Positions 20,968-29,976 of a stretch of 64,000 nt of DNA are shown here, piece after piece. The stretch's first letter is position 1; every line of letters begins with the position of its first letter. The stretch comes from Bifidobacterium erythrocebi. Lineage in GTDB: Bacteria > Actinomycetota > Actinomycetes > Actinomycetales > Bifidobacteriaceae. The stretch spans positions 102,663 through 166,662 of the forward strand of contig NZ_JAAIIF010000002.1 in the NCBI RefSeq assembly GCF_012932675.1, written 5' to 3'. The notes beneath the pieces were generated by a model. It ran no database searches. It worked only from the letters and a program-made list of their open reading frames with translations, and was not told the origin of the DNA. The position numbers were made by a program, and so were the translations under genes.

Positions 20968-22767
20968 ATGAGTTTTTTAAAGCGGACAAACGAATCCGAG
21001 GTCGAAACCATGGATAACGAGCCAAACGCTGAGAGAAAAGCACGCCGTCATGCGGTGCTGATGCGTGGTGTAGTGACGCCGATTCTCGGCCTGCTCGCCG
21101 TCGCGGCCATCGGACTTGGCATCATGAACGCCACCGAATGGAAGCCCAGCCGCACGATTACGGCGCAGACGCAGATTTCCGGTAGCCGTTATGTCGTGAC
21201 GGATCCCGGCGTTGCCGGTCTGGTGGACAGCGATGTGACGGTGAAGGTGCTGTCGGGCGGATCGGGGAAGGTCTGCGTGGCCGAGACTTCCGCCAAGGAC
21301 GCTGCGGGGTGGCTGTCCGGCGAACGGTATGTGCGCCTGACTGGGCTTGATACCTGGGAGACGCTTGGTACGGAGAAGGCCGGTTCGGCCGGTTCCGCGA
21401 GCACGAAGAGCGCCGATGCGGCGCAGGGCGACGCGGATGGCGTCGACTTCAAGGATTCCGACATGTGGCATTCCGTGACCTGCGACGCGAAAAGCGTTGA
21501 GACGGAAAGCGATGTGAAGGACGATTCGACGGTGCTGCTCATCGATTTGGGTGAAAAGCAGGATGCGGATATCTCCTTTACCTGGACGCGTAAGACCCTG
21601 CCTGATTTCGCCACGCCGTTCTACTTTGTCGGCGGCCTGCTGGCGGTGGCTGCCGTGCTGACCGCTTCCGTATTCGCCATGCCGCCGCATCGCCGCCGCA
21701 AGCGTGTGGTGACGGGTACTGCCGGCCAGCTCGAAGAGCGTGCGCAGCAGACCGAGGAACATGCCGAGGAAGTGACCATTCGCGAAGCCTTGGCCGGCAG
21801 CGTGAGCAGCCTGATCGCCGCGTTCAAGCCGAGCAAGCGTGGCGGTCGCCGTCATGCCGCTTCCTCTTCCGCGGCCGGTGAGTCGTTTGAACAGCCGACC
21901 GTGATCGATCCGTCCGCACGCAATCTGGTGGCGGATGCCTCCGATGGCGCGCAGTACGATGACGAGTCCGTCGGCGAGGAGACCTCGGTCATTTCCCCCG
22001 ATGAATTGCAGGCGTATTTCGCACGTTTGGCCCAGGAATCCGGTGAATCCTTCGGCACTGAGACTGCCGGCGATAATGAGGCTGCTGATTCCGCTGATGT
22101 TGAGGTTGCCGATGCTGGTGCCGCGGATGAGTCGTTGGGCGAATCTGCGGACGAATCGGATGAACCTGCGGAATCCGAGGAGCCGGTCGGCTCCGATGAG
22201 ACCGATGAAGCCGATGCTGCTGAAGCTAGTGGTGCTGAAGCCGACAGTGCCGATGATGCCGATGATTCTGCCGAATCCGGTGAATCTGACGAATCTGACG
22301 AAACTGACGAATCTGACGAATCTGACGAAACCGGCGAAACCGATGAAACCGATGAAACCGTGGCAGAGACCGACAACGCGGAATCGGACGATGACGCCGA
22401 CGACGAACAGGGCGATGCGGACGTTGATGCCGATGCCGACGGTACGGATGATGAATCCGAAACCGATTCGGACGGCGAATCCGAGACCAACGGCGAATCC
22501 GAGACTGACAAGGAATCCGAGTCGAGCGATGAGCCTGAGTCGGACGAACCCGAATCAGACGAACCCGAACCTGAAACGGAACCGGAATCCGAACCCGAGC
22601 CGGACGACGAATCCGAAGATGCCGACGAATCGGACCAGCCTGAGCAGCCCGACGACCAGCCTGAGCAGTCCGACGAACAGCAGTCCGAACAATCCGACGA
22701 TGAGACCGAAGACGGAACCGGCGAAGACGATACCGCCGCCGAGGAATCCGCCGAGGAGGAATCCTGA
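20968..22767 (+). CDS. Two-TM membrane protein with a ~250-residue Asp/Glu/Ser tail
   Basis: 599 aa. TAGAAT and GGTGGGG precede the ATG at 20968. TM1 is about residues 33-54 and TM2 about 214-238 (FYFVGGLLAVAAVLTASVFAM). Between them is a presumably extracytoplasmic domain of ~155 residues. After TM2 comes a basic patch (PPHRRRKRV), then from about residue 340 a disordered tail made of ESDE/ETDE/EPES-type repeats, one of the most acidic sequences in the window. It overlaps the next lipoprotein gene by one base (TGATG), so the two products probably act together at the envelope. I do not recognise the family. Confidence 0.8.
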   Translation: MSFLKRTNESEVETMDNEPNAERKARRHAVLMRGVVTPILGLLAVAAIGLGIMNATEWKPSRTITAQTQISGSRYVVTDPGVAGLVDSDVTVKVLSGGSGKVCVAETSAKDAAGWLSGERYVRLTGLDTWETLGTEKAGSAGSASTKSADAAQGDADGVDFKDSDMWHSVTCDAKSVETESDVKDDSTVLLIDLGEKQDADISFTWTRKTLPDFATPFYFVGGLLAVAAVLTASVFAMPPHRRRKRVVTGTAGQLEERAQQTEEHAEEVTIREALAGSVSSLIAAFKPSKRGGRRHAASSSAAGESFEQPTVIDPSARNLVADASDGAQYDDESVGEETSVISPDELQAYFARLAQESGESFGTETAGDNEAADSADVEVADAGAADESLGESADESDEPAESEEPVGSDETDEADAAEASGAEADSADDADDSAESGESDESDETDESDESDETGETDETDETVAETDNAESDDDADDEQGDADVDADADGTDDESETDSDGESETNGESETDKESESSDEPESDEPESDEPEPETEPESEPEPDDESEDADESDQPEQPDDQPEQSDEQQSEQSDDETEDGTGEDDTAAEESAEEES

Positions 22768-23777
22768 TGAAGAAACACACCCTTACCAAGGTCGCGGCCC
22801 TGCTGGTCAGCGCCGGCATGCTGGTCTCCCTCGCGGCATGCGAGGGCCAGGTGCCACAGGTGACGTCAAGCCAGTCGTCCGAAAAGACATCGCCCGACCT
22901 GACCACGGCGCAGGAGAAGAAGATCCGCAATAAGATCCTCGACGTGATCGACGCGGCCGACGCCGCCAAGAACCCCGCCGCACTGGCCGAACGCGTCACC
23001 GGACCGCAGCTCGACATACGAACCAGCGAGCTCACCATCGCCAAGGCCACCGGCAAGATGCCGGCCAAGGCCACCATTCCGCGCAAGATCACCCAGACCG
23101 TCATCCCCGTCAACGACGGCTGGCCGCGCACCGTATTCACCATCACGACCACAACCGACGACCAGCAGTCCAAGAGGCTGCTGGTACTGACCCAGGATTC
23201 CGCCCGTGACAACTACAAGCTGTGGGGCGTCGCGCGACTGTTCCAAGGCGCGAAACTGCCGAAGTTCGAAGTGCCCAAACTGGGCAGCGAGATGGGCACC
23301 GCCAAAGACGCCAAGCTGGTGGCCACACCGGCCGAAGCGGTGAACGAATACTGCGACCTGCTGAACAAGGGCGACGCCAGCGCCTACAAGAAGGACTTCG
23401 CCGACGACATGTTCCGCGACGACCTACAGCAGCTCGCCGCCACGGTGCAGCAGGGCATGGAGGCCAACAAGGGCACGCAGCAGCAGGTCTTCACCGTGCC
23501 GAAGGACCAGATCAAGATCATGCGTTCGGCCGCGGACGGCGGCGACCTGGTCGTGGCGCGCATCGACTCCACCTGGACCAGGCAGGCCGGCGAAGGACGC
23601 GAATCGCTGCCGGCCTCCGACGAGGAAAAGGCATTGTTCGGCAACGGCAAGGCCACCAGCACCATGAGGGTCACCTATGTGAACGTGATCGCGCTGTGGA
23701 TTCCCGCCGCCGGCTCGAATCAGCAGATCGTGGCCGTGGGCGCGGAACGTCAGCCCGTCAAGGTGGAGGCGATATAG
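22767..23777 (+). CDS. Lipoprotein of unknown function
   Basis: 336 aa with a clear lipoprotein signal: MKKHTLTK, hydrophobic core, lipobox SLAAC with the acylated Cys at residue 25. The mature part is soluble, Ala/Lys/Asp-rich, and appears to hold two related alpha/beta halves (each with a phrase like NEYCDLLNKGD or AAKNPAALAERV and a strand-rich segment). That layout recalls NTF2-like folds, but I cannot name a family. It is translationally coupled to the acidic membrane protein. Confidence 0.8.
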   Translation: MKKHTLTKVAALLVSAGMLVSLAACEGQVPQVTSSQSSEKTSPDLTTAQEKKIRNKILDVIDAADAAKNPAALAERVTGPQLDIRTSELTIAKATGKMPAKATIPRKITQTVIPVNDGWPRTVFTITTTTDDQQSKRLLVLTQDSARDNYKLWGVARLFQGAKLPKFEVPKLGSEMGTAKDAKLVATPAEAVNEYCDLLNKGDASAYKKDFADDMFRDDLQQLAATVQQGMEANKGTQQQVFTVPKDQIKIMRSAADGGDLVVARIDSTWTRQAGEGRESLPASDEEKALFGNGKATSTMRVTYVNVIALWIPAAGSNQQIVAVGAERQPVKVEAI

Positions 23778-23848
23778 GCCGCACTGGCCGTAGCGGGCAT
23801 CCGCTAGCACAAGTCGCACCCGCAATACAGCGGATTTTGCGCAGCATG

Positions 23849-23896
23849 AAATCGTTGCTGGTACTTATAGTTAAGCCAGCAACGATTTTTGTTTTT
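23849..23896 (+). terminator. Terminator hairpin abutting the next gene's ribosome binding site
   Basis: A 13-bp perfect stem (AAATCGTTGCTGG at 23849-23861 with 23876-23888, 14-nt loop) is followed by a T-rich tract to 23896. GGAGGG begins at 23897 and the ATG of the next gene is 23907. It terminates the lipoprotein operon and could also attenuate read-through into the thioredoxin-like gene. Confidence 0.8.
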
Positions 23897-23906
23897 GGAG
23901 GGTACC

Positions 23907-24875
23907 ATGGCAGGTCAGCAGCAGTTCAATCCGGGGGTTTCGTTGGCGGGGGCGGTCGATCTGGAAGCGTTGAAGCACCAGGTCAAGGCCGAGCCCGGCC
24001 AGGCCGGCGGCGCCCCGGCAGCCGGCGGTTACGTGATCGACACCACCGAGAACACGTTCCAGGCGATGGTGCAGACCTCGACCACTTTCCCGATCCTGCT
24101 GTTCCTGTGGATTCCGACCGACGATCGCCTGTTCCCGATGGCACGCGCGCTCGCCGACGCGGTCAACGCGATGAACGGCCAGATCCAGCTGTCCCGTATC
24201 GATATCGCCTCCAACCCGTCCATCGCCCAGGCGCTGCAGGTGCAGGGCGCTCCCGCGTTGTTCGCGTTGATCGGCGGCCGTCCGATGCCGTTGTTGCAGG
24301 GTCTGCCCAGCGACGACGAGATGAAGCAGATCACCGACCAGGTGCTGCCGAAGATCGTGGCCATGGCCCAGCAGGCCGGTGTGAGCGGTACTGCACCGTA
24401 TTCCGGCGATCCCGATTCCGCCGACGCGAAGGGCGAAGGTGCCGCGGGCCCGGCATCCGTGGTGCCGCCGGAGCATCAGGAGGCGTACCAGCTGGCTCAG
24501 TCCGGCGACTATGCCGGTGCCGCCGCCGCATACGCGCAGGTGCTTGAATCGAACCCCAACGACACGCTTGCCGCCCGCGAGCGTGCCAAGGCGCTGCTGC
24601 TGGCACGTTCCGCCAACGCCGATGTGCGCGATGTGCGCGCCGCCGCGGCCGATCGCCCGGACGATGTGGAAGCACAGCTCGCCGTGGCCGATATCGACAT
24701 GATCGGCGGGCAGATCCAGGACGCGTTCGACCGTCTGCTGGATTTCGTGGCCGCAGGTCATAAGGCGGATATCGAGCCGGTCCGCCAGCGTCTGCTTGAA
24801 TATTTCACCATTCCCGAGGCCGGCGATCCCCGTTTGGTCGCGGCACGTCGCCGCCTGGCCACGTTGATGTACTGA
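23907..24875 (+). CDS. Thioredoxin-fold/TPR protein, YbbN (CnoX)-like
   Basis: 322 aa from ATG 23907 (GGAGGG upstream). A thioredoxin-like domain spans about residues 35-150 (TTENTFQAMVQTSTTFPILLF, cis-Pro region VQGAPALFALIGG). The redox CXXC is replaced by IPTDDR, so it cannot act as an oxidoreductase. The C-terminal half has TPR-like helices (EHQEAYQLAQSGDYAGAAAAY and then LESNPND) as in YbbN/CnoX, the chaperedoxin that holds unfolded clients for GroEL. A cytosolic holdase or co-chaperone is the best guess. Confidence 0.85.
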   Translation: MAGQQQFNPGVSLAGAVDLEALKHQVKAEPGQAGGAPAAGGYVIDTTENTFQAMVQTSTTFPILLFLWIPTDDRLFPMARALADAVNAMNGQIQLSRIDIASNPSIAQALQVQGAPALFALIGGRPMPLLQGLPSDDEMKQITDQVLPKIVAMAQQAGVSGTAPYSGDPDSADAKGEGAAGPASVVPPEHQEAYQLAQSGDYAGAAAAYAQVLESNPNDTLAARERAKALLLARSANADVRDVRAAAADRPDDVEAQLAVADIDMIGGQIQDAFDRLLDFVAAGHKADIEPVRQRLLEYFTIPEAGDPRLVAARRRLATLMY

Positions 24876-24967
24876 TTGCTGGTTGCTGGCCAAGGTGCTG
24901 GGTGCCGATTGCCGATGCGTCGGTGATGCGCCGGTGAAGCGTTGGCATTAATCGCAGTCTGTTGAAG

Positions 24968-25015
24968 ACGAAGAATCCGGCGGAGCCGTTGTGGTTCCGC
25001 CGGATTCTTCGTTTG
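24968..25015. terminator. Bidirectional terminator between trx-like and CYTH genes
   Basis: A 19-bp stem (24968-24986 with 24994-25012, one G:T wobble) centred between two convergent genes, with TTT following on the plus strand. Confidence 0.8.
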
Positions 25016-25132
25016 CCGTGCATTGCCGCGCGTATGCCCTGTCTGAGCGTGGGTTCGGGCGTATGGGTTCGGGCGTGCGAGTCGTCAGATGTTGTTTTCG
25101 GCGGGTGCAGCGGACGTTCCGTAGATACCCGG

Positions 25133-25762
25133 TCAGTCGCCCCGCTTGTTCGTGCCGAACATCTGCTGGAAGCTCGGGCCGTGCTCGCTCAGTTCCGCCT
25201 CGAACTCGCCGGCCCACCTGCTGAACGGCTGTGCGGCCAGGCTTTCGTTGTTGAATCGTGGCTGGTCGGTGATTTCGGTCAGGCAGAACGTCGGAATCGT
25301 CAGGTTGGTCACCGGTGTGCGGCGTGCGGCCTCCGCAATGATCAGCGGCGCATTCGTCGCACCGAACACGTCCACGTTCCAACCGTCCTCAGCGATCCAC
25401 ACGGGGTAGCGGTTCTTGATGATCGTGTCGCCGCCGCGCTTGACCAGTTCCGAGGCGATATGGATATCGATCTCCATCTCCTTCTCATACCGCGTGCCCA
25501 GCGAGGCCGGCCCCTTCACCGTCACATACGCGTGGGAGAACTCGTCGCGGTATTCATGCAGCACGTCGATGGGGTAGGTGTCGCAATCCATGCCGAGGTT
25601 GATGCTGTCGGAGGTGAGCCGTACACGCAGCGCATAGTTGCCGGAATGCACGTAATAGCTTTGGATGATCAGCTCGGGTGGATTGTTTCTGCGGTATTCT
25701 GCGGGCAGCGTGTGGCAGAAGAAGCGCCGCTCGTATTGGAAATCATTCGTTGGCTCAGACAT
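25133..25762 (-). CDS. CYTH-like domain protein
   Basis: 209 aa. Near the N-terminus is FQYERRFFC, a variant of the ExExK strand of CYTH/triphosphate tunnel enzymes. Alternating charged strands follow (YALRVRLT, AYVTVKGP, EMEIDIHI, KNRYPVWI, WNVDVFG), and ITDQPRFNNESLA near the end. These match bacterial CYTH proteins related to adenylate cyclase CyaB or triphosphatase. ExExK is not perfect (ERR), so catalytic activity is uncertain. It is a single-gene unit, convergent with the thioredoxin-like gene. Confidence 0.7.
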   Translation of the reverse strand: MSEPTNDFQYERRFFCHTLPAEYRRNNPPELIIQSYYVHSGNYALRVRLTSDSINLGMDCDTYPIDVLHEYRDEFSHAYVTVKGPASLGTRYEKEMEIDIHIASELVKRGGDTIIKNRYPVWIAEDGWNVDVFGATNAPLIIAEAARRTPVTNLTIPTFCLTEITDQPRFNNESLAAQPFSRWAGEFEAELSEHGPSFQQMFGTNKRGD

Positions 25763-25979
25763 AACTCAAGTCTAGATGGTTTTATTGCACGGAATGCGCG
25801 GGATTTGGCGATATAAGCCGTATGGTCGCGGTTTACGGCCGATGGTGTTGCGGGCGTGCATGATTTGGTGTGCGTTGGGGATCGATTCGAGGTGTGCCGG
25901 GGCGTATCGGCTGATTGTGGCGATGCCGTGTCTGTGGCTGAGGTTTTCTCTCAGATGGTGTAGAGTGGGGGAGTTGCTT

Positions 25980-26052
25980 GGGTTTGTAGCTCAGTGGATA
26001 GAGCGTCTGTCTCCGGAACAGAAGGTCGTGGGTTCGACCCCCATCAAGCCCA
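25980..26052 (+). tRNA. tRNA-Arg (CCG)
   Basis: Cloverleaf with acceptor GGGTTTG/CAAGCCC, D-arm GCTCAGTGGATAGAGC, anticodon stem-loop TCTGTCTCCGGAACAGA with anticodon CCG, and T-arm GTGGGTTCGACCCCCAT. The 3' CCA is not encoded (ACCG follows). It reads CGG codons. Confidence 0.95.
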
Positions 26053-26058
26053 CCGGTA

Positions 26059-26090
26059 GGGTTTCAGTCATTCGACTGAAGCCCTTTTTT
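26059..26090 (+). terminator. Terminator of tRNA-Arg
   Basis: An 11-bp stem GGGTTTCAGTC/GACTGAAGCCC with a 4-nt loop and six T, starting 7 bp after the tRNA. Confidence 0.9.
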
Positions 26091-26182
26091 CATGCGCGCA
26101 GTTCGTATGCATATGCGTGCGGATGACTGCATCTTGTGCGCACGCGTCCTGTTATGTCGCGGCACCTTTGCCGTCAACCTGT

Positions 26183-26519
26183 CATGATGCCTTCTGCTCT
26201 CCTAACCTGTCATGTTTTGCCATGAAGTCTGACACCCGCCGTCATTTCGCGACAAATAGGCCTGCCTGTTGTCGCGAAACCGCATGAACCCCGCTGTCTG
26301 CCGCCATTTCACGACAATTTCGTGCCGATGTTGTCGCGTTTTGCCATGAGATTTCACGTATGCGGGTATTTCACGACAGCTGGGGGATCAAGTTGTCGTG
26401 AAACCGCATGGATCGCGACGTGTGCGGTGATTTTGCGACAAATGGGGGCGCGGATTGTCGTGTTTTGCCATGGCATCCGTCGCCCGCCGCTATTTTGCAA
26501 CAGCACAACATACGTCATG
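26183..26519. repeat. Tandem array of 62-bp dyad repeats (four full units, degenerate ends)
   Basis: Left arms (TTTCGCGACAA or close variants) start at 26245, 26307, 26369, 26431 and 26493; right arms (TTGTCGYG plus AAA or TTT) start at 26269, 26331, 26393 and 26455. The spacing is exactly 62 bp throughout, with 13 bp between the arms and a CATG 3-5 bp after each right arm. A worn right arm at 26207 and a left arm at 26493 mark degenerate outer units. Right-arm flanks alternate AAACCGCATG and TTTTGCCATG, giving a 124-bp higher-order period. There is no coding potential in the 560 bp between the tRNA-Arg terminator and ridA. Confidence 0.85.
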
Positions 26520-26652
26520 GCCGGATTGCGGGCAGAGAACGGCGGGCTTTCAGCGCGGGCAAGTAGACTGCTGGGAAAGAGCCGGCGTCGGTTGCCGGCT
26601 ATGGCTTAGGCACGCGTGCACAGGCGCATGCCCCGATCGCAAGGAGCACATC

Positions 26653-27042
26653 ATGAGCGATTCTCTCGAAGCAGTTGCAACCCCGCAGGCCCCGGCCGCG
26701 CTGGGCGCGTACAGCCAGGGCGTGAAGGCGAACGGTTTCGTGTTCGTCTCCGGACAGCTGGGCATCGACCCCGCCACCGGCGAACTGGCCGGTGCATCCG
26801 CCGGCGAGCAGGCGGCGCAGGCGCTGAAGAACATCGGCAACATCCTTGAGGCTGCGGGCAGCGGCTTCGACAAGGTCGTTCGCGCCACCATCTACATGAA
26901 GAACGTCGATGACTTCCATGAGGTCGACGATGTGTATGCCAAGACCTTCACCGGTGCCGTCAAGCCCGCCCGCGTGGCCTTCGGTGGCAACAACATCCCG
27001 AAGGGCGCCCTCGTCGAGATCGACGCCATCGCCGTTCAGTGA
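26653..27042 (+). CDS. ridA: RidA family enamine/imine deaminase
   Basis: 129 aa from ATG 26653 with AAGGAG upstream. Full YjgF/RidA fold: TPQAPAALGAYSQGVKANG, VSGQLGIDPATGEL, QALKNIGNILEAAG and the C-terminal KPARVAFGGNNIPKGALVEI with the catalytic Arg. It hydrolyses reactive 2-aminoacrylate-type enamines made by PLP enzymes, releasing ammonia. It stands alone after the 62-bp repeat array. Confidence 0.94.
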   Translation: MSDSLEAVATPQAPAALGAYSQGVKANGFVFVSGQLGIDPATGELAGASAGEQAAQALKNIGNILEAAGSGFDKVVRATIYMKNVDDFHEVDDVYAKTFTGAVKPARVAFGGNNIPKGALVEIDAIAVQ

Positions 27043-27051
27043 TTGGCCGAT

Positions 27052-27081
27052 TGACTGATTGACCGATCAGCCGATCAGTCA
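27052..27081 (+). terminator. Possible terminator after ridA
   Basis: An 8-bp inverted repeat TGACTGAT/ATCAGTCA 9 bp past the ridA stop, set in short GATTGAC/GATCAG repeats. There is no U-tract, so support is weak. Confidence 0.35.
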
Positions 27082-27160
27082 GACCGAAACGATCGTCATA
27101 TCCCGTATCAAACGGGATCGCTGATCCCCATGATTCCCGCCGTCCGCACGTATTCCCGGC

Positions 27161-28069
27161 TCACTTGCGTATGCCAAGCTTCTCCAGCAGCGCGTCGCGA
27201 AGCGAGACCTTGACAAGATACGAGCGGACAGCGGGAATCGTATGATGCACGTTGTTGCTTAGCAGACCGCGCGCTCCCGAGGCCAGCGCATGGTTTACGG
27301 CATGGTGGCTGTCCGCCTGCCCGACATATACGGGGACGTTATGAACCTTGGCCTCGAACATGAACTTTCGCGTGACCTCATGGGAGCGGATCACCACGAA
27401 ATCCATGGGCTGCCGCCAATCCACCCGCTTGGCGTTGCCGCTCAGGCACCAGCCGACGTGCCAATCCGGGTGGAGCGCATGCATCACGTCGACAGCCTGC
27501 CTGCTGGTCGACATGACCATGGTGCGTTTCGCAAACCCCAGCTTTTCCACGGCGTGCGACATGGTGTACGCCAGCTTCGGCGCGTGAAGATCGTCGGTCT
27601 TCATTTCCATCAGCAGACCGAGATGGTCGTTCGTCCGCTGCGCGGTTTCGATCGCCTGGTCCAAGGTGGGCACATGGTAGAAACCGGCGTGATGGTTGAT
27701 CCACGGCTTGCCCATGCGCATGCCTGCAAGCTGCCGGTATGTCAGGCTGTTGACCTTGCGGTTCAAACCGCTGGTGGCCAGCCTTCCGGTCTTGCGATCA
27801 TGGAACACCACCGGTCTGCCGTCCGCGGTCAGGCGGACATCGATTTCCGCATAGTCGGCGTGCGCCCTGCCGGCAGCGGCGATGGATTGTGTTGAATTCT
27901 CCGGCGCATGCGTGGTGTCGCCGCGATGCGCGATGATCAGGGGCATCTGCCAGGTCGGCACGTATTCCAAGGCTCGGATGCAGAACTGCAGGGCGACGGC
28001 GCAGGGGATGGCGACCAGTGCGGCGATCAGTGCCGACACGACTGCGATACGAACGCTTCGTTTGCCCAT
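27161..28069 (-). CDS. Membrane-anchored glycerophosphodiester phosphodiesterase
   Basis: 302 aa. The N-terminal membrane anchor (about residues 8-30) is followed by a GDPD TIM barrel: IIAHRGDTTHAPENS (catalytic His and metal ligand), YAEIDVRLTADGRPVVFHD (Glu/Asp metal ligands and second His), LLMEMKTD and C-terminal GARGLLSNN. It hydrolyses glycerophosphodiesters to an alcohol and glycerol-3-phosphate. The active site is probably outside the membrane. It lies opposite ridA, convergent. Confidence 0.9.
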   Translation of the reverse strand: MGKRSVRIAVVSALIAALVAIPCAVALQFCIRALEYVPTWQMPLIIAHRGDTTHAPENSTQSIAAAGRAHADYAEIDVRLTADGRPVVFHDRKTGRLATSGLNRKVNSLTYRQLAGMRMGKPWINHHAGFYHVPTLDQAIETAQRTNDHLGLLMEMKTDDLHAPKLAYTMSHAVEKLGFAKRTMVMSTSRQAVDVMHALHPDWHVGWCLSGNAKRVDWRQPMDFVVIRSHEVTRKFMFEAKVHNVPVYVGQADSHHAVNHALASGARGLLSNNVHHTIPAVRSYLVKVSLRDALLEKLGIRK

Positions 28070-28381
28070 GATGCCCCCTATCCGTTCACACGCCGCCCAG
28101 TCTTTTCGGATTCGCGGCTGTGTAATCTGCCCTTATTGTATCGGCGGTTGCTGGGAACGCGGCCGTTCCGTGCAGGCTTGTAATCCGGTGCGATCAGCAT
28201 ATGTCGCTGCCGCACCCGGCAAGCCCGCGTGGCCGCAGAGCAAGCCATGGAGCATGGCCACATACTTGTATGCTCCGGCCTTCGATTCGCCTGCCTCACG
28301 TATAGTGTTGCGTTTGGGCGGCCTGCCAATTCACGCCGCTTCCCAAGCTGATATCAAGCTGATATGAAGGAGCCGTAAGCA
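28070..28381. other. Intergenic region between divergent GDPD and permease genes
   Basis: 312 bp without a gene. TATAGT at 28301-28306 is a good -10 for the permease but its -35 is unclear. An 11-bp tandem repeat AAGCTGATATC/AAGCTGATATG (28345-28366) abuts the ribosome binding site GAAGGAG (28366-28372). Confidence 0.5.
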
Positions 28382-29845
28382 ATGGCCGAATCGCAAGTTG
28401 CCGCCGAATCAGCCGAATCCAAGCTCTCGCCGTCGAGTGATGCGGACGAGAAAGCCAAAACGGACGAGCAGGGCGGTCTCGAACGCAAGATGAGCGCCCG
28501 CCACCTGACCATGATCTCGCTGGGCGGCGTGATCGGCACCGGTCTGTTTCTGAGCTCCGGCTACACCATTCACCAGGCCGGCCCGTTCGGCGCGATTCTC
28601 GCCTACGGCATCGGTTCGCTGCTGGTGTACTTCATCATGCTGAGCCTCGGCGAGCTGTCCGTTGCCATGCCGTACGCCGGCAGCTTCCACCTGTACGCCA
28701 AGAAGTTCATCGGCCCCGGCACCGCATTCACCATCGCCGTGCTGTATTGGCTGAACTGGGCCGTGGCGCTCGCCTCCGAATTCACCGCGGCGGGCCTGCT
28801 TATGCAGCGCTGGTTCCCGCATTCGCCGGCGTGGGTGTGGTCGGCGGTGTTCATCGTCGTGGTGTTCCTGCTCAATATTCTTTCCGTGCGGTTGTATGGC
28901 GAATCGGAATTCTGGTTCGCGTCCATCAAGGTGGTGGCGATCGTCGCGTTCATCGTGATCGGCCTGTTGGCGATCTTCGGCATCATTCCGATCAAGGGCT
29001 ACAGCCATGCGCCGATGTTCGGCAATTTCGTGTCGGAAGGCCTGCTGCCGAACGGCATCGTCCCGGTTTTCTCCACACTGCTCACCGTGGTGTTCGCGTT
29101 CTCCGGCACCGAGGTCGTGGGCGTGGCCGCAGGCGAGACCAAGGATCCGCAGAAGGCCATCCCCAAGGCCGTGCACACCACGGTGCTGCGTCTGGCCATC
29201 TTCTTCATCGGCTCCATCGCCGTCATGTCCGCGCTGATCCCGTGGCAAAAGGCCGGCGTCGACACCAGCCCGTTCGTGCTCGTGTTCCAGTCCATCGGCA
29301 TGCCGTTCGCCGGCGACATCATGAACTTCGTGGTGCTCACCGCCGTGCTGTCCGCCGCGAACTCCGGCCTGTACGTGTGCTCGCGCATGGTGTGGTCGCT
29401 GGCCAAGGAGCATATGATCCCGTCCGCGCTCGCCAAGACGAACTTCCATGGCGTGCCGGTGTTCGCCGTGCTGTTCAGCATGGTCGGCTCCCTGCTGGCG
29501 CTGCTGTCTTCCGTGGTGGCCGCGTCGACCGTGTATCTCGCGCTCGTGGCCGTGTCCGGTCTGGCCACGCTGGTGGTGTGGATGTCGGTTTCCGTATGCC
29601 ATATCCTGTTCCGCAGGCGTTGGATCAGCGAGGGGCATACCGTGAGCGAGCTGCGATACAAGGCGCCGGGCTATCCGTTCGTGCCGATCGCCGCGATCGT
29701 GATGTGCATCGGTGCGCTGGTGCTGGTGGTGCTTGATCCGTCGCAGCGTTCGACCCTGCTGTACATGATTCCGTTCGTCGTGCTGTGCTACGTGGGCTAC
29801 TACCTGTCCGTGGCGTGGCGTCGCCGCAGGAACGCCAGGCGCTGA
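28382..29845 (+). CDS. Amino-acid permease (APC superfamily, AAT type)
   Basis: 487 aa with about 12 transmembrane helices. Hallmarks are [19 protein letters not shown] in TM1 (unwound Gly-rich substrate site), [37 protein letters not shown] and [19 protein letters not shown]. The first 35 residues are a hydrophilic Ser/Glu/Lys leader. Proton-coupled uptake of an amino acid is expected; the substrate cannot be told from sequence. Confidence 0.9.
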   Translation: MAESQVAAESAESKLSPSSDADEKAKTDEQGGLERKMSARHLTMISLGGVIGTGLFLSSGYTIHQAGPFGAILAYGIGSLLVYFIMLSLGELSVAMPYAGSFHLYAKKFIGPGTAFTIAVLYWLNWAVALASEFTAAGLLMQRWFPHSPAWVWSAVFIVVVFLLNILSVRLYGESEFWFASIKVVAIVAFIVIGLLAIFGIIPIKGYSHAPMFGNFVSEGLLPNGIVPVFSTLLTVVFAFSGTEVVGVAAGETKDPQKAIPKAVHTTVLRLAIFFIGSIAVMSALIPWQKAGVDTSPFVLVFQSIGMPFAGDIMNFVVLTAVLSAANSGLYVCSRMVWSLAKEHMIPSALAKTNFHGVPVFAVLFSMVGSLLALLSSVVAASTVYLALVAVSGLATLVVWMSVSVCHILFRRRWISEGHTVSELRYKAPGYPFVPIAAIVMCIGALVLVVLDPSQRSTLLYMIPFVVLCYVGYYLSVAWRRRRNARR

Positions 29846-29892
29846 CTCGTTGGTTCCGCCGGTTTTTCGACCGTATGCCTCTTCCCCCGTTC

Positions 29893-29926
29893 GGGCTTCC
29901 AAGCGTGCATAGGCTTGGAAAGCCGG
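29893..29926 (+). terminator. Possible terminator between permease and argS
   Basis: An interrupted stem GGGCTTCCAAGC/GCTTGGAAAGCC with one bulge, extended by flanking C/G runs. There is no U-tract. Confidence 0.35.
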
Positions 29927-29976
29927 GGCGGGATGGAAGGGGCGTTTCTGTCTGCGCGCTCGGTAGACTTGGAGGA

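Noticed and set aside
26183..26519. CRISPR array
   Set aside because: Period is 62 bp with two short conserved arms and a 13-bp centre; linkers are partly conserved and there are no long identical repeats or cas genes.
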